DNA from: Bacillota bacterium
GTDB taxonomy: Bacteria > Bacillota > Clostridia > Lachnospirales > Lachnospiraceae
Reading direction: 5' to 3'
Assembly: GCA_023443225.1 (NCBI GenBank)
Contig: JAEZVF010000079.1
Coordinates: forward strand, 1 to 5,630
Length of the DNA stretch: 5,630 bases
Shown here: one piece after another, positions 1 through 5,521 of the stretch
Layout: the number at the start of each line of letters is the position of its first letter
Numbering within the stretch: position 1 is the stretch's first letter
Notes under the pieces: generated by a model
Database searches by the model: none
Told to the model about the DNA's origin: nothing
What the model saw: the letters and a program-made list of their open reading frames with translations, nothing else
Made by a program: the position numbers and the translations under genes

Positions 1-124
1 GAAGCTACTGAAGCAGCCAGGGTGTTAGTTCCCGGACTGTGGAGGGAATGTCAATGAACTAACTATGATAGTAGAAGAACAGGGAATTGGTTTTTGGACA
101 CGGGTTCAAATCCCGTCTGCTCCA
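1..124 (+). ncRNA. ssrA: tmRNA (ssrA), 3' part; 5' end lies outside the window
   Basis: tmRNA rescues stalled ribosomes by acting first as an alanyl-tRNA and then as a short message for a degradation tag. Only the 3' portion is present: pseudoknot/helix sequence and the 3' half of the tRNA-like domain. The sequence shows a T-arm with a 5-bp stem (100-104 ACGGG pairing with 112-116 CCCGT) around the T-loop TTCAAAT. The 3' acceptor strand follows (117-123, CTGCTCC), then discriminator A124. The segment before the T-arm (GGAATT...GGACACGGGTTC) resembles the same region of other bacterial tmRNAs. An 8-bp helix, GTTAGTTC (24-31) with GAACTAAC (56-63), fits the pseudoknot region. There is no D-arm or anticodon arm in the 100 bases before the T-arm, which argues against an ordinary tRNA. 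CCA is not encoded (CT follows A124), so it must be added after transcription. The tag reading frame and 5' acceptor strand are upstream of the window. Confidence 0.87.
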
Positions 125-128
125 CTCG

Positions 129-158
129 AAAAAGTCTAGTAAATACTAGGCTTTTTTT
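129..158 (+). terminator. Intrinsic terminator of ssrA
   Basis: An A-rich flank and AAGTCTAGT pair with ACTAGGCTT across a 4-nt AAAT loop, with one G-U wobble in the stem. A run of seven T follows. It begins four bases after the mature tmRNA end, as expected for the ssrA transcript. The leading A-run also gives the reverse complement a U-tail, so the hairpin could stop transcription coming from the minus-strand integrase remnant as well. Confidence 0.85.
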
Positions 159-312
159 ATTTGTGTTGCATATCGTGTTGCATTGATTCAGAATGTTCAT
201 TAATTTTATGATTCATTTTCTTTAATTCTTCATTTATGGCGCCATAGTATATGGTCTTCATTACATTATCGGTTAACCAACTCCCGTCCACAATTATAAA
301 CTGATCTGGTAT
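157..312 (-). pseudogene. C-terminal remnant of a tyrosine recombinase/phage-type integrase
   Basis: Read on the minus strand, 51 codons end in TAA and begin IPDQFIIVDGSWLTDNVMK, continuing TIYYGAINEELKKMN and finishing ...MQHDMQHK. From family knowledge, this matches the tail of phage/ICE integrases of Clostridia, where a segment like (L)GIPDQYIMxRGGWxTDxVMKxxYxH carries the nucleophilic Tyr and the protein often ends in a MQHEMQHK-like tail. The Tyr of TIYYG (codon at 247-249) is in the position of the catalytic Tyr. Upstream of IPD the similarity stops abruptly at about base 312. The Arg-Lys-His-Arg part of the active site and the DNA-binding domains are absent, and no start codon or RBS belongs to it, so it cannot be functional. 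Its stop codon lies inside the ssrA terminator, and it runs toward the 3' end of ssrA, a standard attachment site. The identification rests on remembered motifs, not a search. Confidence 0.72.
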
Positions 313-349
313 GCTGTCGCCAGAGGAATTATTTAATGAAATCTTAATA

Positions 350-378
350 TTGTTAGTTAGTAAGTGTTGTGTTATTCT
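350..378 (+). promoter_or_regulatory. Possible sigma-A promoter for the alpha/beta hydrolase gene
   Basis: TTGTTA (350-355), a 17-nt spacer and TATTCT (373-378) lie 37 bases before the hydrolase start. Each hexamer differs from consensus at two positions. The surroundings are very AT-rich, so a chance match is quite possible. No other candidate serves this gene, and the upstream ssrA terminator implies that it needs its own promoter. Confidence 0.38.
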
Positions 379-415
379 ACTCATTAATATTATTAATAAT
401 TTGCGAGGTATAAAA

Positions 416-1381
416 ATGAATGAAAAGTTCTTCGTAGAAATTAATGGGTTAAAGCAGGGCATGTTTTTGCAAAGTGAAAATATAGAAAACCCTGTATTGC
501 TATATTTACATGGAGGACCCGGCTCACCTGAAATTGCATTTGCTGAAAGATTAACGACTGGCTTAGAAAAGCTTTTTACTGTTTGCTGGTGGGAACAAAG
601 AGGTAGTGGAATATCATATAACCGTAAAATTACTCCGAAAGAAATGACACTTGAACAGATGGTTTCGGACACGATTGAAATGACGCATTATTTACGCAAT
701 CGATTTGGAAAAGAAAAGATATATATTATGGGACATTCATGGGGGTCTTTGCTGGGTGTGATAACAGTTAAGCAACAGCCTGAGTTATTTCATGCTTTTA
801 TAGGCATTGGTCAAATAGCACAGCAGGTGCGCTCAGAACGTCTGGCATATACATATATGCTGGAGGAATTTTGCAAATTAAATGATAAAAAAATGATACG
901 ACAATTAAAAAAGTTTCCAATTGATACTGGTGGAGATATTAGCTTGAAATATCTTGCTGGAGTGCGTAGTGAAGGTATGAATAAGCTTGGCATCGGTGTC
1001 ATGCGAAGCATGCCATCAATGCTGGGGTTTGTTGCAATTGTGCTTAGATGTAAGGGGTATACTTTAGGTGAAAAGTTCAAATTTTCGCTAGGTAGTATCT
1101 TTTCCCTAAAATGTTTGTGTAAGTGTATGATTCAAATGGATTTAATAAAGGAGGTTCCCTGTTTGCAGGTGCCCGTATATATTTTCCAAGGCAGGCACGA
1201 CTATCAAGCATCTTACGTAGTTGCAAAGGATTTTGTAACAGCGCTAAAGGCCCCCATAAAAGGTTTCTACACATTTGAAAATTCTGCACACAGCCCTTGC
1301 TTTGAAGAGCCTGAAAAGATGTGCAATATTTTACGCGATGATGTTTTACAAAATCAAGTACGTTTATCTGATAAGATATAA
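416..1381 (+). CDS. Alpha/beta hydrolase, prolyl-aminopeptidase-like (321 aa)
   Basis: This is a cytoplasmic serine hydrolase of the alpha/beta fold, closest in style to the proline iminopeptidase/AB-hydrolase-1 group. Seen in the sequence: the oxyanion-loop motif HGGPG (residues 32-36); WWEQRGSG (58-65), the counterpart of the DQRGxGxS segment of that group; the nucleophile elbow GHSWG with Ser108; probable acid Asp262 in GRHD; and probable catalytic His292 in NSAHSP. The cap region (about 135-245) is divergent and holds an unusual Cys cluster, LKCLCKC, near 231-237. There is no signal peptide or membrane anchor. ATG at 416 was chosen because GCGAGG lies about 9 bases upstream and the protein then begins with a typical first strand. 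The frame stays open back to an ATG at 311, but that stretch has no RBS and encodes a hydrophobic leader unlike the family. The substrate is unknown: the Glu residues that recognise the proline amino group in true peptidases cannot be assigned by eye. No terminator follows. Confidence 0.86.
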   Translation: MNEKFFVEINGLKQGMFLQSENIENPVLLYLHGGPGSPEIAFAERLTTGLEKLFTVCWWEQRGSGISYNRKITPKEMTLEQMVSDTIEMTHYLRNRFGKEKIYIMGHSWGSLLGVITVKQQPELFHAFIGIGQIAQQVRSERLAYTYMLEEFCKLNDKKMIRQLKKFPIDTGGDISLKYLAGVRSEGMNKLGIGVMRSMPSMLGFVAIVLRCKGYTLGEKFKFSLGSIFSLKCLCKCMIQMDLIKEVPCLQVPVYIFQGRHDYQASYVVAKDFVTALKAPIKGFYTFENSAHSPCFEEPEKMCNILRDDVLQNQVRLSDKI

Positions 1382-1423
1382 TGGTTTCATTTTACGATTA
1401 ATTATTAAATAAGTAAAAAAATA

Positions 1424-1452
1424 TTGATATAATTTTATCGATGTCATATACT
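1424..1452 (+). promoter_or_regulatory. Promoter of the alcohol dehydrogenase gene
   Basis: TTGATA (1424-1429), a 17-nt spacer and TATACT (1447-1452) are each close to consensus. Transcription would begin near 1459, leaving a leader of about 24 nt that carries the AAAGGAGGT ribosome binding site. Because the -10 box overlaps the sequence just after the upstream in-frame ATG at 1441, it also argues against translation from that ATG. Confidence 0.68.
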
Positions 1453-1482
1453 CTTTTATATAACGAAAAGGAGGTATACATA

Positions 1483-2535
1483 ATGAAAGGTTTTGGAATG
1501 CACTCTATTGAAAATGCGGGCTGGATTGAAAAAGATCGCCCGAAATGCGGGGCTTTAGACGCAATTATCCGTCCAATCGTACTCGCCCCATGTTCCTCTG
1601 ACAACCATCTTCTTCATGGTGGCTTCGGAGAACGTAAAGATTTAATTCTTGGACATGAAGCTGTTGGTGAGATAGTAGAAGTGGGCAATCTGGTTAATAA
1701 TTTTAAAACAGGTGATATTGTCGTTGTACCTTGCACGACTCCTAACTGGCTCGCTGAAAATGTGCAGGGAGAATATAATGCACATGATGAAGGACTCATG
1801 AAAAGTTTTAAATTCCTGGGTTCCAAAGACGGCACGTTTGCGGAATATTTTCATGTTAATCAGGCAGATGCAAATCTGGTACTTTTGCCAGAAAACGTAT
1901 TGCCGGAGGCTGCTTTAATGACAGTGGACATGATGTCCACTGGTTTTCATGGTGTAGAAAACGCAAATGTGAGATTTGGTGATAAGGTAGTTGTAATTGG
2001 AATAGGTCCTGTTGGACTTATGGCAGTTGCAGGAGCCAAGCTGCAGGGTGCTGGTCAGTTGATTGCAATCGGTACTCGTCCCAACTGTGTTAAAATTGCC
2101 AGGGAATACGGAGCAACAGACATCGTAAGCTACAAAGATGGCGATATCGTAAAACAGGTAATTGAATTAACCAAAGGCGGTGCTGATTCTGTCATTATTG
2201 CAGGAGGTAGCGGAGATATTCTTCGGCAGGCAGTTGAAATGACAGTTCCGGGTGGATATATTTCCAATGTTAATTTCTTTGACGCTCAGGACGAGCTCTC
2301 TATGCCAACATCATCATGGGGCCTTGGCATGGCCGATAAAACTATTCGCGGCGGATTCTGTCCTGGTGGCGCACGTCGAATTAGAAAATTGCTTAATTTA
2401 GTTGAATATGGTAGGATAGATACAACAAAACTGATCACACATCGATATAATGGCTTATCAAAAATTGAAGATGCTTTTTATTTAATGGATCAAAAGCCAA
2501 AGGATCTGATTAAACCTGTAGTTTTTATTAATTAA
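1483..2535 (+). CDS. adh: Zinc-dependent NADP(H) secondary alcohol dehydrogenase (350 aa)
   Basis: It is predicted to interconvert secondary alcohols and ketones (isopropanol/acetone type) with NADP(H) in the cytoplasm. It looks like a close relative of the C. beijerinckii and Thermoanaerobacter brockii enzymes, sharing from memory the start MKGF.M, GWIEK.RP, LGHEAVGE, VPCTTP.W, TTGFHG-like STGFHG, GG.CPGG and KPKDLIK. The catalytic zinc ligands of that family appear as Cys37, His58, Glu59 and Asp149. The Rossmann motif is GIGPVG (173-178). Thr198-Arg199 and Tyr217 stand where the family uses Ser-Arg and Tyr to hold the NADP 2'-phosphate. The four-Cys structural zinc lobe of classical ADHs is missing, as usual for this subgroup. 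Length is normal for the family (about 351-352). AAAGGAGGT ends 5-6 bases before ATG 1483, and the family start MKGF fixes this choice over the ATG at 1441. The gene has its own promoter and is followed by a strong hairpin, so it is probably monocistronic. Physiological substrate is inferred only. Confidence 0.93.
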   Translation: MKGFGMHSIENAGWIEKDRPKCGALDAIIRPIVLAPCSSDNHLLHGGFGERKDLILGHEAVGEIVEVGNLVNNFKTGDIVVVPCTTPNWLAENVQGEYNAHDEGLMKSFKFLGSKDGTFAEYFHVNQADANLVLLPENVLPEAALMTVDMMSTGFHGVENANVRFGDKVVVIGIGPVGLMAVAGAKLQGAGQLIAIGTRPNCVKIAREYGATDIVSYKDGDIVKQVIELTKGGADSVIIAGGSGDILRQAVEMTVPGGYISNVNFFDAQDELSMPTSSWGLGMADKTIRGGFCPGGARRIRKLLNLVEYGRIDTTKLITHRYNGLSKIEDAFYLMDQKPKDLIKPVVFIN

Positions 2536-2549
2536 CACCCGTAAGTTTC

Positions 2550-2588
2550 ACTGGAAAAGTCTGATGTTATCCAGACTTTTCCAGTTTC
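2550..2588 (+). terminator. Perfect 14-bp hairpin after the ADH gene, probable terminator
   Basis: ACTGGAAAAGTCTG (2550-2563) pairs perfectly with CAGACTTTTCCAGT (2572-2585) around an 8-nt loop, starting 14 bases after the ADH stop. The tail is only TTTC, so the U-tract is weak. The A- and T-runs lie inside the stem. It would stabilise the ADH mRNA 3' end and probably give at least partial termination. It may allow read-through into the acetyltransferase gene, for which no convincing separate promoter was found. Confidence 0.66.
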
Positions 2589-2630
2589 AGTGTGTCCGAC
2601 GGGAACTCGTTATCAAGAGAGAGAGTAAAT

Positions 2631-3074
2631 ATGAAATTGATTGAAGTCAAAGAATTAAATACGGTACTAACAAAGCAACTTTTTGAAGTCTGGGACAAAT
2701 CGGTCCGAGAAACACATTTATTTTTATCTGACTTAGAGATTAAAGATATATCCAGGTATATTCCACAGGCGTTGAGCTCAATCGCTCATTTGATTGTTGC
2801 ATTTAATGATGAAAATAATCCTGTTGCATTTATGGGAATTGAAGATAGAAAATTAGAAATGCTTTTTGTGTCCCCTGGGTATCGTGGAAAGGGATTAGGA
2901 AAGCAGCTGATCCATTATGGGATAGAGAATTATTCCATAAATGAATTAGGGGTGAATGAACAGAATCCGCAAGCGAAAGCATTCTATGAGCATATGGGAT
3001 TTCAGGTTTATAAAAGAACTGACACGGATGAGCAGGGGAATCCTTATCCGATTTTATATATGCGATTGGTTTAA
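2631..3074 (+). CDS. GNAT-family N-acetyltransferase, YjaB-like (147 aa)
   Basis: It should transfer an acetyl group from acetyl-CoA to an unknown amine; the family is cytosolic. The acetyl-CoA pyrophosphate loop is clear: LFVSPGYRGKGLG, with R85-G86-K87-G88-L89-G90. Around it the protein follows E. coli YjaB as I remember it: an early SVRETHLFLS (24-33), the strand LEMLFVSP, VNEQNPQAKAFYEHMGF (108-124) with Tyr119 at the usual general-acid position, and a final R.D.D.QGNPYPILYM (129-144). The length is that of a single GNAT domain. ATG 2631 begins the conserved part; the preceding purine tract GAGAGAG (about 2618-2624) is a modest ribosome binding site. A GTG at 2592 in the same frame would add 13 residues but overlaps the downstream end of the ADH hairpin region and has no RBS. 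YjaB-type proteins have no firmly established substrate that I can rely on here. Confidence 0.87.
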   Translation: MKLIEVKELNTVLTKQLFEVWDKSVRETHLFLSDLEIKDISRYIPQALSSIAHLIVAFNDENNPVAFMGIEDRKLEMLFVSPGYRGKGLGKQLIHYGIENYSINELGVNEQNPQAKAFYEHMGFQVYKRTDTDEQGNPYPILYMRLV

Positions 3075-3094
3075 AATTCAAGGAGGCTATCTGT

Positions 3095-3196
3095 GTGAAT
3101 TGTAAAGCAATCCATTTTAAATTTTCCAAACGTAATGTGAAGATAGTGTTCAGCAGAATTCTATCGGAATATAAATATTTCAATAAGGTTGTATAA
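3095..3196 (+). CDS. Possible 33-aa small protein, GTG start
   Basis: A reading frame of 33 codons starts at GTG 3095 and ends in TAA at 3194-3196. It is preceded at 8 nt by a full AAGGAGG (3080-3086), a better ribosome binding site than that of the acetyltransferase just upstream, whose stop is 20 bases away. The predicted peptide begins MNCKAIHFKFSKRN and ends EYKYFNKVV. It is basic and aromatic, with no recognisable domain and no clear membrane segment. It ends 16 bases before the next gene, so it would sit in a plausible cotranscribed position. Against it: short frames are common by chance in AT-rich DNA, and the Shine-Dalgarno could be a relic of a deleted gene. Function unknown. Confidence 0.3.
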   Translation: MNCKAIHFKFSKRNVKIVFSRILSEYKYFNKVV

Positions 3197-3212
3197 TAGG
3201 GAGGGACTATGT

Positions 3213-3596
3213 ATGGAAAAAACACTTTATTCAATACTGGCGATATTTCCTACACCAGATATTGAAAGGACCGCTAAATATTATAACGAAGTTATGGGAT
3301 TTAGAGTGGTTAAATATTTAGAGGTAGAGGAGCCTCATATTTGTCTTTACCGCGATCGTGTGGAGGTAGTTTTGACGAAAGCAAATACCAGTAAAGTTTA
3401 CACCAACAGAGAACTATATGGCTATGGGGAAGATTCTTATTTTATTACGGATAATCAGGAAGAACTGCAAAATGAATTTATAAGCAAAGGCGCTAAAATT
3501 GTTCGTCCACTAAAGATGACAGATTACAATAATTTGGAATTTGTGTTAGAAGACATAGACGGGCGGTGGATTGCTTTTGGTATGAAACAAAAATAG
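3213..3596 (+). CDS. VOC-superfamily (glyoxalase/bleomycin-resistance-like) protein (127 aa)
   Basis: A single vicinal-oxygen-chelate domain, expected to dimerise. Seen: an N-terminal strand SILAIFPTPDIERTAKYYNEVMGF (residues 7-30), the usual beta-strand then helix ending in Y..vlGF; a second half ITDNQEELQNEFISKGAKIV (78-97) giving the repeat helix and the GA turn; and the final strand LEFVLEDIDGRWIAFG (108-123), matching the D.DG..i.f closing motif. The His at the start of the first strand, a metal ligand in glyoxalase I and FosA, is absent, which points to a binding or sequestering protein of the bleomycin-resistance style rather than a metalloenzyme; this is inference. ATG 3213 is set by GGGAGGG at 3199-3205; an ATG at 3209 is out of frame. 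It differs strongly from the second VOC protein downstream, so the pair is not a recent duplication. Ligand unknown. Confidence 0.85.
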   Translation: MEKTLYSILAIFPTPDIERTAKYYNEVMGFRVVKYLEVEEPHICLYRDRVEVVLTKANTSKVYTNRELYGYGEDSYFITDNQEELQNEFISKGAKIVRPLKMTDYNNLEFVLEDIDGRWIAFGMKQK

Positions 3597-3696
3597 TAGT
3601 GCTAAAACTCAACATTATTTCTAATTATCATTAAGGTTTTAAGTAATTGCCTTTTTTGTTACAATGAAAGAAATAAAGAGGAGGCTTAAAACTGAA

Positions 3697-4080
3697 ATGA
3701 ACATAAAATTAAAAACAGTAATTTTGGAATGCCGGGATATACCGCAATTAGTGTCTTTCTACACAAGCCTTTTACATTGGCCGGTAGTATATGAACTGGA
3801 AACATTTGTAGGAATACACTCAAATGAAGAAGATATGGGGATCGCTTTTCAGTATGATGAAAATTATATCCCACCCACCTGGCCTACCAAGCCGGGGCAG
3901 CAACAGATGATGGCTCATTTGGATTTTGCTGTAGCGGATAAGAGTGAGTTAAAGGAAGCAGTGGAAAAAGCAGTTATGTTAGGTGCAAAAACAGCAGATG
4001 AACAGTATGGCGGTGAAGAATGGATTACGATGATTGACCCCGCTGGACATCCATTTTGTTTTGTTGTGTGGAATCATTAA
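3697..4080 (+). CDS. VOC-superfamily glyoxalase-like domain protein (127 aa)
   Basis: A second single-domain VOC-fold protein, of the Glyoxalase_6-like type. Seen: VILECRDIPQLVSFYTSLLHWPV (8-30), the first strand-helix unit; GIAFQYDENYIPPTWP (48-63), with the family's common IAFQ...y.pP.WP stretch; MMAHLDFAVAD (71-81), opening the second repeat with His74; AVMLGAKTA (92-100); and the closing MIDPAGHPFCFV (112-123). The DPaGHPFC ending is typical of this subgroup, whose members are often annotated glyoxalase or dioxygenase superfamily without a proven reaction. ATG 3697 lies 12 bases after AGGAGG (3679-3684), a slightly long spacing. The in-frame ATG at 3664 precedes that RBS and is unlikely. 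The gene sits 100 bases after the first VOC gene and ends in a clear terminator, so the block from the acetyltransferase to here may share one transcript. Confidence 0.86.
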   Translation: MNIKLKTVILECRDIPQLVSFYTSLLHWPVVYELETFVGIHSNEEDMGIAFQYDENYIPPTWPTKPGQQQMMAHLDFAVADKSELKEAVEKAVMLGAKTADEQYGGEEWITMIDPAGHPFCFVVWNH

Positions 4081-4097
4081 ATATAAGTACAAGATTC

Positions 4098-4130
4098 AAA
4101 TCCCCAGGACAGTGTTCTGGGGATTTTCTG
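4098..4130 (+). terminator. Intrinsic terminator after the second VOC gene
   Basis: AAATCCCCAGGA (4098-4109) pairs with TTCTGGGGATTT (4115-4126) around the 5-nt loop CAGTG: 12 pairs including one G-U. The T's at the end of the stem run into TTTTCTG. It is GC-rich in the middle and starts 18 bases after the stop codon, so it should end the acetyltransferase-VOC block and separate it from the esterase. Confidence 0.86.
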
Positions 4131-4156
4131 CTTTCTGTTAGTATCATGCCATAACA

Positions 4157-4185
4157 TTGTAAATACACATTTCTTATGCTAATAT
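4157..4185 (+). promoter_or_regulatory. Probable promoter of the HSL-type esterase gene
   Basis: TTGTAA (4157-4162), a 17-nt spacer and TAATAT (4180-4185) lie between the terminator and the esterase. The predicted start near 4192 leaves a leader of about 100 nt before ATG 4295. No riboswitch-like structure was recognised in that leader, which is AT-rich and mostly unpaired by eye. Confidence 0.52.
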
Positions 4186-4294
4186 TAATACTAATTATGA
4201 ATGCTGTAAAATTTCGATTTGGTAATAATAAACCAGATCAAAGGAAATACTAAAGTTTTATAAAGCATTACTCACAGTAAAGGAGATCACGAAA

Positions 4295-5197
4295 ATGAGG
4301 AGTTTGCAAAGTTTTATTTTCGAACGGTTGATTAAAATAGTAATAAAACAGTATGAGCCCTCTGTTTATATCAAGAAGAAAAAAACAGAGAACGCAAATC
4401 CCTATGTATTGCCGGATAATTTTAGGCGAAAATACAGCATCAGGAAAATCAATTCTTATTCATTGGATACCTATATGCTAAAGTCACCCTCACAAGCAGA
4501 AAAAAGACAGATTCTATTTTTGCACGGAGGAGGATACATGGATCAGCCACTCATGTGGCATTGGCGCTTTTTGCACCGGTTATCACAGAAACTCAATGGA
4601 ACCATTACAGTTCCAATTTATCCCAAAGCACCAAATCATCAATATAAAGAAGCGTTTGAACAGGTTCTTCCTATATATAAAGATTTACTGACAAAGGCTT
4701 CACCGGATAATATCGTGATCATGGGCGATTCCGCAGGCGGTGGCTTCGCTCTGGCTTTGTCACAATTACTATTGGAAGAAGGGCTTCCGCAGCCAGGTAA
4801 TATTATACTACTTTCCCCGTGGCTGGATATTACCTTAAGCAATCCCAAAATAGCAGTTCTGAAAAAAACAGATCCTATGCTGAATCTAAGGCTTTTAATT
4901 GAGACTGGTAAAATCTATGCAGGAGATACTGACCGAAGTAATTATTTACTAAGTCCTATTAATGGTCCTCTTCATGGATTAGGGAAAATTACATTGTTTG
5001 TAGGTACCCATGAATTATTTTTGGCTGATGCACGAAGATTCAGAGCGTTAGCCAAACGGGAAAAAGTGGAGATTAACTATTTTGAGTATCCAAAGATGAA
5101 CCATGTGTTCCCTGTACTTCCCATTCCCGAAGCTGATCTTGCGATGAAGCAAATGATAGATATAATAAAGGGACGAAAGACGCGCACAATGGAATAA
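4295..5197 (+). CDS. Alpha/beta hydrolase fold-3 (HSL-type) esterase (300 aa)
   Basis: A serine carboxylesterase of the hormone-sensitive-lipase group, acting on small acyl esters, and presumably cytoplasmic. Seen: the family's oxyanion motif HGGGY (residues 77-81); VPIYPKAPNHQYKEAFEQVLPIY (106-128), the typical Y..aPe..yP.a..d segment; nucleophile elbow GDSAGGG with Ser146; LLSPWLDIT (172-180); GTHELFLADARRF (237-249), where Glu240 stands at the usual Asp position with Asp245 nearby; and catalytic His270 in PKMNHVFPVLP. The length of 300 aa is normal for the group. The N-terminal 30 residues are basic and form a short cap helix rather than a signal peptide. ATG 4295 follows AAAGGAG at 9 nt. 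It is preceded by its own promoter and separated from the VOC genes by a terminator, so it is likely expressed alone. It is not a duplicate of the first hydrolase, which belongs to a different subfamily. Substrate unknown. Confidence 0.92.
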   Translation: MRSLQSFIFERLIKIVIKQYEPSVYIKKKKTENANPYVLPDNFRRKYSIRKINSYSLDTYMLKSPSQAEKRQILFLHGGGYMDQPLMWHWRFLHRLSQKLNGTITVPIYPKAPNHQYKEAFEQVLPIYKDLLTKASPDNIVIMGDSAGGGFALALSQLLLEEGLPQPGNIILLSPWLDITLSNPKIAVLKKTDPMLNLRLLIETGKIYAGDTDRSNYLLSPINGPLHGLGKITLFVGTHELFLADARRFRALAKREKVEINYFEYPKMNHVFPVLPIPEADLAMKQMIDIIKGRKTRTME

Positions 5198-5483
5198 GGA
5201 TTCAATACATTTGCCGGCATTGTTAATAATGTGAAACAAATAACAAAGATAATGCGCATTAAGTCTTATCTTGATGAATCATACTGTAATATAACTGTTT
5301 TTTTGTAGGATACAAACAATCACATGAAGGTACAAACCCGTTGAAACAAGTAGAAAATAGTCAAATGGCATGTATTAATTTGCAAAAAATCAAAAATATA
5401 CTATGCAATATGTATATAAAAAGAATAATGTTAAATAAAAAACAATACAATAATTACAATAAAAATAAAATTATTTAAAATAA
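5198..5483. other. AT-rich non-coding stretch after the esterase
   Basis: No supported gene was found in these 286 bases. Visible items are small: the palindrome TGCCGGCA (5212-5219); AATGCGCATT (5251-5260), a perfect 10-bp palindrome; a weak 7-bp stem AAGATAA (5246-5252) with TTATCTT (5266-5272) that partly overlaps it and lacks a U-tail; and TACAAAC repeated 20 bp apart (5311 and 5331). From about 5340 on the DNA is extremely AT-rich. No clear terminator for the esterase could be identified. Confidence 0.5.
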
Positions 5484-5516
5484 ATATTGCAATATGCACA
5501 AATACGTGCTATATTG
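5484..5516. repeat. Nested inverted repeats over a promoter, candidate operator
   Basis: ATATTGCAATAT (5484-5495) is a perfect 12-bp palindrome covering the -35 box. CAATATGCAC (5490-5499) and GTGCTATATTG (5506-5516) form a second inverted repeat around a 6-nt centre, interrupted by one extra T, and end over the -10 box. A regulator bound here would block the promoter. The core TGCAATATG also occurs at 5404-5412, 84 bp upstream. AT-rich DNA makes palindromes common, but the GCAC/GTGC part is not explained by composition. Confidence 0.45.
5487..5515 (+). promoter_or_regulatory. Promoter of the terminal hairpin RNA
   Basis: TTGCAA (5487-5492), a 17-nt spacer and TATATT (5510-5515) give a good sigma-A-like promoter, with transcription predicted to begin near 5522. 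No protein gene starts within the next 100 bases. The transcript instead enters a hairpin with a U-tract. Confidence 0.6.
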
Positions 5517-5521
5517 TATAT

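Noticed and set aside
313..672. Continuation of the minus-strand frame beyond the integrase remnant
   Set aside because: The translation upstream of the IPDQ segment loses all integrase similarity and lies antisense to the start of the hydrolase gene, so it is a shadow.
3192..3197. Exact TATAAT just before the first VOC gene
   Set aside because: No -35 box is found at 16-18 nt, and transcription would start inside the ribosome binding site of the gene.
3633..3657. AAGG...CCTTTTTT as a terminator between the two VOC genes
   Set aside because: The stem has only four to five pairs with an 11-nt loop, too weak to call.
4090..4106. GATTCAAATCCCC resembles the ssrA T-arm GGTTCAAATCCCG, so it was considered as a second attachment-site copy
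   Set aside because: The match stops after about 10 bases, the acceptor part is missing, and the segment is fully explained by the terminator of the second VOC gene.
4198..4254. 18-codon ATG frame in the leader of the esterase
   Set aside because: There is no ribosome binding site, the peptide is not recognisable, and the length is trivial.
5311..5337. TACAAAC direct repeat 20 bp apart
   Set aside because: The units are only seven bases in AT-rich DNA and have no adjacent promoter, so they cannot be separated from chance.
5341..5478. TTG-started frame of 45 codons in the AT-rich region
   Set aside because: The composition is almost only Lys/Asn/Ile, it has no proper RBS, and frames of this length are expected by chance in such AT-rich DNA.
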